Position numbers and translations under genes: made by a program
The notes under the pieces: generated by a model
Told to the model about the DNA's origin: nothing
The model's database searches: none
The model's input: the letters and a program-made list of their open reading frames with translations, nothing else
Shown: piece after piece, positions 1 through 5,406 of the stretch
Layout: every line of letters begins with the position of its first letter
Numbering within the stretch: position 1 is the stretch's first letter
From: Thermoplasmata archaeon
GTDB taxonomy: Archaea; Thermoplasmatota; Thermoplasmata; UBA10834
Direction: 5' to 3'
Assembly: GCA_025457845.1 (NCBI GenBank)
Contig: JALOTO010000113.1
Span: forward strand, 1-5,479
DNA: 5,479 nt

Positions 1-136
1 TCCCGTACCGCGCCGCTCTGATTAACGTATCTCGATTTATACCTTCCCCAATGACGCGGCCGTACGAACAACCAGCCCGTCGTATAGGAAGGGTTAATTA
101 CGCTAAATCCATTGGCGAGCCAGGGAGAGGTTTCTG
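1..136 (+). promoter_or_regulatory. Intergenic region upstream of the M42 peptidase gene
   Basis: No convincing coding sequence was found here. The stretch is more AT-rich than the rest of the window and holds several weak archaeal box-A (TATA) candidates: TTTATA at 36-41, GTATAG at about 82-87 and TTAATTA at 94-100. The last would place transcription start near 120-125, giving a short leader that still contains the GAGGT ribosome binding site at 127-131, five bases before the ATG at 137. Which element is used, if any, cannot be decided from sequence. No tRNA or strong hairpin was seen. Confidence 0.35.
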
Positions 137-1173
137 ATGAGGACGGAATCGCTCAAGTTCTTGGAAGAGCTCACGAACTGCTTCGGCCCATCCGGGTTCG
201 AGAGGGAGCCTGCGAGGATCGTGAAGGACTACGCGTCGAGGTACAGCGACTCCACGAGCACCGACAAGCTCGGCTCGTTCCTGTTCTCGAAGAGGGGCAG
301 CTCGGACAAGCCCGTGATACTGATGCCCGGCCACATCGACGAGGTCGGGTTCATCGTGTCGTCCGTGAACAAGAACGGTTTCCTGACGTTCAACCCGCTG
401 GGAGGGTGGTTCGACCAGGTCCTCCTGGGGCAGAGGGTGAAGGTCAGGACCGTGAAGGGGATAGTGTCGACATAGGCGCGTCGAACGAGGACGAGGCGAA
501 GGAGATGGGGGTCAGGATCGGAAACCCGATCATCCCCGACTCGTGCTTCTCGACGATGCAGAAGAGGGTCTTCAAGGACGGGAAGAAGAAGGGCACGGAC
601 ACCATCGCCGTCGGGAAGGCCTTCGACGACAGGATAGGGACGTTCATCGCGGCCGAGGTCATCAGGACCCTGAAGGAAGGGAACATCAAGCACCCGAACA
701 CCGTCGTCGGTGCGGCGACGACCCAGGAGGAGGTCGGGCTGAGGGGCGCGAGGACGACGGCCCATGTCGTCAACCCGGACGTCTGCCTCACGCTCGAGGT
801 CGACATCGCCGGCGACGTCCCGGGGATTGAGCCGAGCGAGGCTCCCACGAAGATGGGCTACGGCCCGGCCATAGCCACCTACGACTCGTCGATGATCCCC
901 AACCAGGAGCTGCTGGAGTTCGTCCTGGACGTAGCCAAGAAGACGAAGGTGCCGTACCAGCTCTCGCAGATCGCGAGGGGCGGCACCGACGCGGGCATCA
1001 TACACATCTCGAACGCCGGTTGCCCCAGCCTCGTCATAGGGATCCCCACCAGGCACATCCACGCCCACGCCGGCCTGCTCAGCCTCGCCGACACGGAGAA
1101 CGCGATCAGGCTGCTGGTCGAGGTAGTCAAGAGGCTGGACAAGAAGACCGCCGACAGCTTCACGGCCATCTGA
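137..1173 (+). pseudogene. M42-family (TET-type) zinc aminopeptidase, interrupted by an internal deletion/frameshift
   Basis: The family forms cytosolic, usually dodecameric, dinuclear-metal aminopeptidases that trim peptides; some members are mislabelled endoglucanase or glutamyl aminopeptidase. The start is the ATG at 137, with GAGGT five bases upstream. The first frame gives about 110 residues with the N-terminal FGPSG motif and GHIDEVG (metal ligand His66), then meets TAG at 473-475. The family resumes in another frame from about 466 with VDIGASNEDEA and continues to the TGA at 1171-1173. It contains AFDDR at 616-633 (bridging Asp), TQEEVGLRGA at about 721-750 (catalytic Glu pair), LEVDIAGD (third ligand position, Glu here where the Pyrococcus enzyme has Asp) and RHIHAH near 1050 (His ligand). 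Compared with remembered M42 sequences, about 25-30 residues are missing at the junction, including the conserved PPH segment. The metal ligands survive, but the reading frame and part of the dimerisation domain do not. This could be real decay or an assembly or sequencing error. The family call is secure; the state of the gene is not. Confidence 0.88.
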
Positions 1174-1193
1174 GGCGCGGGGTGCACCTGGCG

Positions 1194-1778
1194 ATGGACG
1201 GAGCCCTGGACGCCGCCCTCAGGAAGGAGGTCGGGGAGGCCAAGGCGGCCCTGGCCCGGCACGGCATAGTCATCATGAGGAGCGTCGAGAGCGAGCTCGA
1301 GCCGGCGCTGATGGTCGCGGCGAGGGACTCCCTCGCCTCATCTCCTGGCAAGCTAAGGGGCCTGAGCGACGACGAGCTCGACGAGTTCATGGCCAAGCTG
1401 AGGAAGGCGGCTACCAGGTCCGCGAAGGAGCTCTCGGAGCTGCACACCCACCTGCTGGCCAAGCTGGGCACCGAGTACATCGGGGACCTCGTGAAGGAGC
1501 TCGACGGGATAGACCAGATCTTCAAGTGGGAGAGGATCGCCAAGGCGACGGCCCCCGTGGACTCCCTCCTGGAGGGGAAGGGGTTCAGGCCCGTGTCGCT
1601 CTCCGGCCCCCGGGACGTCTCGGAGGCCTTCGCGGTCGAGCTCGACGAGAAGTGGCCCGCGGCGTTCAAGCGCTTCAAGGGGCTCGCCGAGGAGGCCTCC
1701 AGCAGGCTCGGGGAAGAGGCGGAGGGCCCCGGGCCCGCCGCTGGCGCGCAGAAGAGGCGGAAGGGCAGGAAGGGGTGA
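1194..1778 (+). CDS. Uncharacterised, mostly helical protein with basic C-terminal tail
   Basis: I do not recognise this 194-residue protein. It is rich in Ala, Glu, Lys and Leu, with long predicted amphipathic helices (about residues 1-45, 57-120 and 141-175) and no transmembrane segment or signal peptide. A short non-helical stretch around 128-140 (GFRPVSLSGPRD) separates the last helix. The end is low-complexity, Gly/Pro/Ala then a KRRKGRKG-type basic tail, which might touch nucleic acid or a ribosome, but nothing shows that directly. The start is uncertain. The ATG at 1194 follows a GGGGTG at 1179-1184. An in-frame GTG at 1182 would add four residues and has GAGG at 1172-1175. Codon use (AGG, GAG, AAG, GCC) matches the neighbours, supporting a real gene. 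It begins 20 bp after the peptidase stop, and its TGA overlaps an ATG at 1778 (TGATG), so it looks like the middle gene of an operon. Confidence 0.7.
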   Translation: MDGALDAALRKEVGEAKAALARHGIVIMRSVESELEPALMVAARDSLASSPGKLRGLSDDELDEFMAKLRKAATRSAKELSELHTHLLAKLGTEYIGDLVKELDGIDQIFKWERIAKATAPVDSLLEGKGFRPVSLSGPRDVSEAFAVELDEKWPAAFKRFKGLAEEASSRLGEEAEGPGPAAGAQKRRKGRKG

Positions 1779-1809
1779 TGGAACGGCCGTCCTCTCCGAC
1801 GCGGACATA
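1778..1809 (+). other. Out-of-frame N-terminal segment of the dUTPase-like gene (probable one-base indel)
   Basis: An ATG at 1778-1780 overlaps the stop of the preceding gene (TGATG) and is preceded by a purine-rich AGGAAGGGG, so it looks like the natural start. Read from there, the frame ends after ten residues at the TAA at 1808-1810. In the frame of the downstream gene, however, bases 1786-1809 read AVLSDADI, which is the hallmark first strand of the dCTP deaminase/dUTPase family (usually M-I/V-LSDADI). No ATG, GTG or TTG lies in that frame just upstream. One missing base between about 1781 and 1788 would join the two. Confidence 0.75.
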
Positions 1810-2292
1810 ATGGCGAGGCTGGAGTCCGGCTCGCTCAGGATAGGGTCCTTCAGCGAGGGCAACCTCACGCCCAACGGCTACGACGTGACGGTCTCCGAGG
1901 TGTGGGTCCCCTCGACCGACTCCAGGACGAAGGAAGGGGTCGCGCGCGTGCCAGGGGGCGCGTGGTTCACCGTCGGCACCCTGGAGTACCTGGAACTGCC
2001 CCCCGACCTCGTGGGCGAGATATGGATCAGGACGAGCTGGGTGAGGAAGGGGATACTCTCCTCTTTCGGTAGAATCGATTCAGGATTCCACGGCAACCTC
2101 ACCTTTTCCGCGATAAACGCCTCGCAGTCGCCGGTGGACATTGCCGTGGGAGACAGGTTCGCCCAGGTCGTCTTCGAGGAGATGCGCTCCCCGCCCCTGA
2201 AGACGTACAGCGAGAGGTCGGGGAACTACCACGGGCAGAGGGGGATCACCCTGGAACCCCTCCGTCAGAGGAACGACAGGTCGAAGGCGTAG
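1810..2292 (+). CDS. dut: dUTPase-like protein of the dCTP deaminase fold (N-terminus probably frameshifted)
   Basis: Probably hydrolyses dUTP to dUMP and pyrophosphate in the cytosol, keeping uracil out of DNA and feeding dTMP synthesis. From the only in-frame ATG (1810) it has 160 residues, close to archaeal Dut proteins, but family homology begins about eight codons earlier (see 1778-1809). Visible family elements are NLTPNGYDVTV (18-28), matching the Dcd N-x-Q-P-x-S-Y-D-L motif; LPPDLVGEIWIRTSWVRKG (63-81), matching the G-R-S-S-L-A-R-x-G motif; GRIDSGFHGNLTF (87-99), the aspartate-containing nucleotide motif; and the C-terminal YSERSGNYHGQRG (133-145), matching the Y-x-G-K-Y-Q-G-Q lid. 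The catalytic Glu of dCTP deaminases (Glu138 in E. coli, in I-V-L-E-F) aligns with Ser100, so deamination is unlikely and a dUTPase-only role is inferred. The ATG at 1810 has no ribosome binding site. The gene is third in a plus-strand operon and runs tail to tail into trm5. A degenerate, inactive homologue is possible. Confidence 0.82.
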   Translation: MARLESGSLRIGSFSEGNLTPNGYDVTVSEVWVPSTDSRTKEGVARVPGGAWFTVGTLEYLELPPDLVGEIWIRTSWVRKGILSSFGRIDSGFHGNLTFSAINASQSPVDIAVGDRFAQVVFEEMRSPPLKTYSERSGNYHGQRGITLEPLRQRNDRSKA

Positions 2293-3269
2293 AAGCTCAT
2301 GGTCGGGCTGTAGCTCTTGACCTTCCTGCGCCCCAGCTCCTTCATCACGCGGCCCTTCCTCACGGCCGCGTCAGCAATCCTGCCGAACCGGGACTCGAGC
2401 TCCGAGTCCTCCATGATCTCGTAGAAGTGGATGACGCCTCCGGGCCTGAGGGCGTCTATCGCCTCGGGGAGGAAGTCCCTCGCGTTGTGCGGGAGGTTCA
2501 TGATGATCCTGTCCGCCTTCTCGATCTTGGGCACCTCCTCCCTGGCATCCCCCAGGACCGGGGTGACGGCGGCGACCTTGTTGAGCGCTATGTTCTCCCG
2601 CATGTACCTGATGGCCTCGGGGTTCGTGTCTATCGCGTAGACTGCCTTCGGGCTCCTCGTCTTCGCGATCATTATCGAGAAGGGCCCTATGCCGGCGAAC
2701 ATGTCTATCACGACCTCCCCGGGCCGCACCTGCCTGGCCACGATGTCCCGCTCGGTCGCGAGGCGCGGGGAGAAGAACACGCTCCTCACGTCCATCCTGA
2801 AGACCATGCCGTACTCCTTGTGCGTCGTCTCCGTGGTGTCGTCGCCCGCGACCACGCGCAGGTCCCTCGTCCTGTACTCCTCCTTCACGCCCGAGTCGAC
2901 GCACACGGTCCTGACCGCGCTCTGGACGGTCATGATCGCCTTGCCTATCTGCTCCGCGAAGGGGAGGACCTCCTCGTCCATCTTCACCAGCGCCACGGAG
3001 CCGAGGACGTCGTACGACGAGGGGAGCTTCGCCCTCAGGCCGTTGGGGACGTCCACGAGGAGCCTGTAGTCCTTCACCTGCTCCTCCAGCTCGTCGAAGG
3101 ACATCGTCTCGAGGGGGTAGCCGAGGTCGATCCTCTGAGTGACCGGGAGGTACACGTTCTTCGAGTCGGACCTCACCTGCAGCCCCTTCCGGAGGACGCC
3201 CTTCTCCATCAGCCTCTTGCGGACGGGCTCGGCCTTCTTCCTCGGGACCACCACGCAGAGCGAATCCAT
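2265..3269 (-). CDS. trm5b: tRNA (guanine(37)-N1)-methyltransferase, archaeal Trm5b type
   Basis: Transfers methyl from S-adenosylmethionine to N1 of G37, next to the anticodon, in tRNAs with G36, preventing +1 frameshifting. The 334 residues match the usual archaeal length (M. jannaschii Trm5 is about 336). Residues 1-45 form the D1 domain typical of Trm5b (a PRKKAEPVRKRLMEKGVL stretch, then VYLP at 39-42). Residues about 50-165 form the substrate-recognition region, with YRTRDLRVVAGD (132-143) and FFSPRLATER (165-174). The Rossmann domain follows: SAM motif I VIDMFAGIGPF (187-197), acidic AIDTNPEA (212-219), GDARE (240-244) and NLPH (258-261), whose Asn matches the base-contacting Asn265 of the M. 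jannaschii enzyme. The C-terminus KSYSPTMSFYAFDLSFL (318-334) is typical. The ATG at 3269 has GGTGA ten bases upstream. The gene looks intact. Its last 28 bases overlap the end of the convergent dUTPase-like gene. It lies 95 bp downstream of the methyltransferase gene on the same strand, probably its own unit. Confidence 0.95.
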   Translation of the reverse strand: MDSLCVVVPRKKAEPVRKRLMEKGVLRKGLQVRSDSKNVYLPVTQRIDLGYPLETMSFDELEEQVKDYRLLVDVPNGLRAKLPSSYDVLGSVALVKMDEEVLPFAEQIGKAIMTVQSAVRTVCVDSGVKEEYRTRDLRVVAGDDTTETTHKEYGMVFRMDVRSVFFSPRLATERDIVARQVRPGEVVIDMFAGIGPFSIMIAKTRSPKAVYAIDTNPEAIRYMRENIALNKVAAVTPVLGDAREEVPKIEKADRIIMNLPHNARDFLPEAIDALRPGGVIHFYEIMEDSELESRFGRIADAAVRKGRVMKELGRRKVKSYSPTMSFYAFDLSFL

Positions 3270-3364
3270 CGGGGCCTAATCACCTTCCTCGATAGATAAC
3301 CCAATCGGGGCGGCGCACGCGCTAGCCGCTACGAACCGTCGCTGCCTGGAGTGCGGACGCGGGC
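3270..3364 (-). promoter_or_regulatory. Gap between the MtmB-like gene and trm5b
   Basis: This 95-base gap separates two minus-strand genes. Just before trm5b it holds a GGTGA ribosome binding site (plus-strand TCACC at about 3280-3284). An AT-rich patch at 3291-3300 (minus strand GGTTATCTAT) is a possible box A; its spacing would put transcription start almost at the trm5b start codon, which fits poorly with use of the ribosome binding site. The remainder is GC-rich. It has a small palindrome GCTAGC at 3321-3326, no oligo-T run that would mark an archaeal terminator, and no tRNA. Confidence 0.3.
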
Positions 3365-4753
3365 TCAGTCCCAGTCGTCCCTTCTGAGGGGCAGCCCCAG
3401 GTCGGACATCTTCTTCTTGTAGGCCCTGACGACCTTGAGGTACTCCTTGCTCGGGCGCCTGGCCTCCGGGTCCCAGCACTCGTAGAGCATCTTGCCCAGG
3501 GGCGGGTCCGCGAGCTTAGACTCGTACGACTTCACCAGCGCCAGCACCATGTCGTTGGTGTCCGCGAGGCTCATGCCCGCGACGGCGTGCCCGACCTCGG
3601 CGGAGATCCTCGGCTCCACCGGCGTGGTCCTGTCCTCCTGCTTGTTGGACGCCACACCCAGGGACTCGATATGCATGCCGGACGTGACGGCTGCCGCGAC
3701 GGACGCGGTCGTCTCGTGCAGGCACATGGGCGTGCAGGGCCCGGCGGAGGTGTAGTTGAGGTTCACGGTCAGCAGGTGGGTGTTCCTGGACACCGCCTGG
3801 CCGGTGACGCTGATGAGCCACAGGAGCTCCCTGCAGCTGCTCGAGACGTACCTCAGGTGCAGCGGGAACGGCAGGAGCCAGCTCGACTGGTAGGTCATTA
3901 TGCCCATCATGTGGTGCGCCACGTTCGACACGGTGCTCCCCTCGGGGCCGCCGGCGTACCCGCCCATCATGGGGCCGAAGCACATGCCTATGGCGCCCCC
4001 GAGGCCCAGGACAGCGGTGACCTTGTTCAGCCTCGCGAAGTCCACCTTCATCGGGTCCATGCAGCAGATCATGTAGCCGTCCGACTGGCGCAGGCCGTAC
4101 TTCGGGTGCAGCGCGCCGGCGAGGGCTATGTCCGACTCCGCGGTGGACAACGTGTTCATGACCGGGATGCCTTGGCGGCCCACGCGGTTGCACGCCTCCC
4201 TGAAAAGGACGGCGTTCCTCTGGGCCCCGAGGACCTCCAGCGGGGACGCGGGCCTGATCCTCATTCCCCCGACCCTCGTGAGCGCGGGGGTGGTGATGGC
4301 GTCCGTCTCCGGTATCTCGGCGTAGCCCTCGACCAGGGTGAGGAAGGACCTGTCGCTGGAGCATGCGCCGCCCCCCGCCCCCAGCAGGCACCAGGGCGGG
4401 GCCTTGTCGCCGACGCCCCTGGTCTTCATGAGCTTCCTCTCCTTGCCATCCCCGAACCAGAGCTCGCTCGGGGCGAACCTGAGGGCGTTGCGGACCTCCG
4501 CCTCGGTGTAGGATATCACCCTGTTGGTGTTGGTGCAGTACGCGCCGACGTCCACGATCAGGTCGAAGGCGGCCTTGAAGACGTCGTCCGCGAGGGACGG
4601 GTCGTCCGGGATCGGCCTCTCCCTGTCGAACTTGATGTCGTACTCCTTGACCTTCTCGGCCACCTTGCTGGCGAAGAGCTTCAGCTGGTAGTCCGACTCG
4701 CTCATCGGCTTGCCCTCCAGGGCCTTCTGCATTATGTCGAGTATCTGGACCAT
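3365..4753 (-). CDS. MtmB-family corrinoid methyltransferase lacking pyrrolysine (substrate unknown)
   Basis: Homologue of methanogen monomethylamine methyltransferase MtmB (about 458 residues), a TIM-barrel enzyme that moves a methyl group from substrate to a corrinoid protein. The start is the ATG at 4753, five bases after GGGGAGGTGA (4759-4768 on the minus strand), giving 462 residues; an in-frame GTG at 4762 lies inside that site. Shared landmarks (ATG numbering) are YCTNTNR (72-78; MtmB YCTDTHR), VGDKAPP (114-120; VGDKAKP), GRQGIPV (192-198; GRPGMGV), GGYAGG (264-269, identical), AGPCTPMC (337-344; AGPCTEMC) and GVASNK (366-371). Canonical mtmB has an in-frame amber codon read as pyrrolysine after GRPGMGV. 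Here that codon (4157-4159) is ATG, Met199, and the whole gene is open. MtmB Glu205, Glu259 and Gln333 align with Leu, Cys and Leu. Monomethylamine is therefore an unlikely substrate. By analogy with non-pyrrolysine MttB relatives (MtgB), another methylated compound is inferred. It directly follows its corrinoid partner. Family is confident; substrate is unknown. Confidence 0.9.
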   Translation of the reverse strand: MVQILDIMQKALEGKPMSESDYQLKLFASKVAEKVKEYDIKFDRERPIPDDPSLADDVFKAAFDLIVDVGAYCTNTNRVISYTEAEVRNALRFAPSELWFGDGKERKLMKTRGVGDKAPPWCLLGAGGGACSSDRSFLTLVEGYAEIPETDAITTPALTRVGGMRIRPASPLEVLGAQRNAVLFREACNRVGRQGIPVMNTLSTAESDIALAGALHPKYGLRQSDGYMICCMDPMKVDFARLNKVTAVLGLGGAIGMCFGPMMGGYAGGPEGSTVSNVAHHMMGIMTYQSSWLLPFPLHLRYVSSSCRELLWLISVTGQAVSRNTHLLTVNLNYTSAGPCTPMCLHETTASVAAAVTSGMHIESLGVASNKQEDRTTPVEPRISAEVGHAVAGMSLADTNDMVLALVKSYESKLADPPLGKMLYECWDPEARRPSKEYLKVVRAYKKKMSDLGLPLRRDDWD

Positions 4754-4758
4754 CCGGC

Positions 4759-4768
4759 TCACCTCCCC
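4759..4768 (-). promoter_or_regulatory. Strong ribosome binding site that fixes the methyltransferase start
   Basis: On the minus strand this reads GGGGAGGTGA, an excellent match to the archaeal 16S rRNA 3' end. Its last three bases are also the TGA stop of the corrinoid gene. The ATG at 4753 is five bases beyond it, while the GTG at 4762-4760 sits within it, so translation should begin at the ATG. The layout suggests translational coupling of the two genes. Confidence 0.85.
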
Positions 4769-5406
4769 TTGGCGAACTTGCCCGCGAGCCTAACCGCGGA
4801 GACCGCGTCCTTGCCCCAGCCGTCTGCGCCTATCTCCTTCGCCCACTCGTTTGTGGTCGGGCCCCCTCCGACGAGGAAGGCGCGCTTCCTCCTCTCGCCC
4901 GATGCCGACAGGTAATCGACTATGTCCTTCTGCGAGCCGATCGTGCTGGACATCAGCGCGGAGGCGCCGATTATCCTGGCGTTCCTGGCCTTCGCCTCGT
5001 CCACGAAGACGGAGGTCTTGACGTTGACGCCCAGGTCCACCACGTTGAACCCTCCGGCCATCAGCAGGCTCGAGACGATGTTCTTGCCGATCTCGTGCAC
5101 GTCCCCCTGGACGGTGCCCATGATGACGGTGGCCTTGGAGGTCTTCTGCCCCTTGGGCACGAGCGGGAGGAGCAGGTCGAGGGCGGCCTTCATCGCGTCC
5201 CCGGCCAGCATCAGCTCCGGCAGGTAGAGCTCCATCTTCTCGAACTTGTCGCCCACAGTCTCGATCGCGGGCACGAGCCCCTTCTCGATGGCCTGCAGCG
5301 GGTCCATCTTGGCCTGGATGGCCGCCTTGGCAGCCGAGGCCGCCGCCGCCGAGTCGCACTTCAGTATCGAGTCCTGCAATTGCTTCAGAATCTTGTCGTC
5401 GCCCAC
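4759..5406 (-). CDS. Methylamine-type corrinoid (B12-binding) protein, MtmC/MtbC/MttC family
   Basis: Small cytosolic protein (215 residues, family usually 210-220) that carries cobalamin and shuttles the methyl group between a substrate-specific methyltransferase and a second methyltransferase. Residues 1-85 form the four-helix cap domain, with the FEKMELYLPELMLAGDAM stretch (55-72) typical of the family. Residues about 90-215 form the Rossmann-like B12 domain: GDVHEIGKNIV (101-111) with the DxHxxG motif and His104 as lower axial cobalt ligand, SALMSST (149-155) and VGGGPTTNEWAKEIGADGWG (179-198), the loop that holds the nucleotide tail. All binding motifs are intact. The start is GTG at 5406-5404, with AAGGAGG nine bases upstream (5416-5422). 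The stop overlaps the ribosome binding site of the MtmB-like gene, so the two are co-translated and presumably partners. Which of MtmC, MtbC or MttC it is closest to cannot be judged by eye, so no symbol is given. Confidence 0.93.
   Translation of the reverse strand: MGDDKILKQLQDSILKCDSAAAASAAKAAIQAKMDPLQAIEKGLVPAIETVGDKFEKMELYLPELMLAGDAMKAALDLLLPLVPKGQKTSKATVIMGTVQGDVHEIGKNIVSSLLMAGGFNVVDLGVNVKTSVFVDEAKARNARIIGASALMSSTIGSQKDIVDYLSASGERRKRAFLVGGGPTTNEWAKEIGADGWGKDAVSAVRLAGKFAKGR

Noticed and set aside
452..478. Programmed ribosomal frameshift or pyrrolysine read-through at the TAG (473-475) in the M42 gene
   Set aside because: A conserved stretch of the protein is missing at the junction, which frameshifting would not cause, and the frame after the TAG shows no M42 homology.
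229..1068. Long open frame on the minus strand opposite the M42 gene
   Set aside because: It has no recognisable motifs, and the opposite strand carries clear peptidase motifs. Long antisense frames are expected in such GC-rich DNA.
2427..3299. 290-codon plus-strand frame opposite trm5b
   Set aside because: It is rich in Arg, His, Val and Leu with no family features, and is a compositional shadow of the trm5 gene.
3305..3364. tRNA-like GGTTCGTAGC on the minus-strand reading of the gap before trm5b
   Set aside because: No cloverleaf, acceptor stem or anticodon arm of tRNA size can be formed around it.
4760..4762. GTG at 4762 as start of the MtmB-like gene
   Set aside because: It lies within the GGGGAGGTGA ribosome binding site, which is correctly spaced for the ATG at 4753.
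3587..4915. 442-codon plus-strand frame opposite the methyltransferase gene
   Set aside because: It is unbroken only because of high GC. It has no motifs, and the minus strand encodes an obvious MtmB homologue ending at 3365 and starting at 4753, followed by the corrinoid protein.
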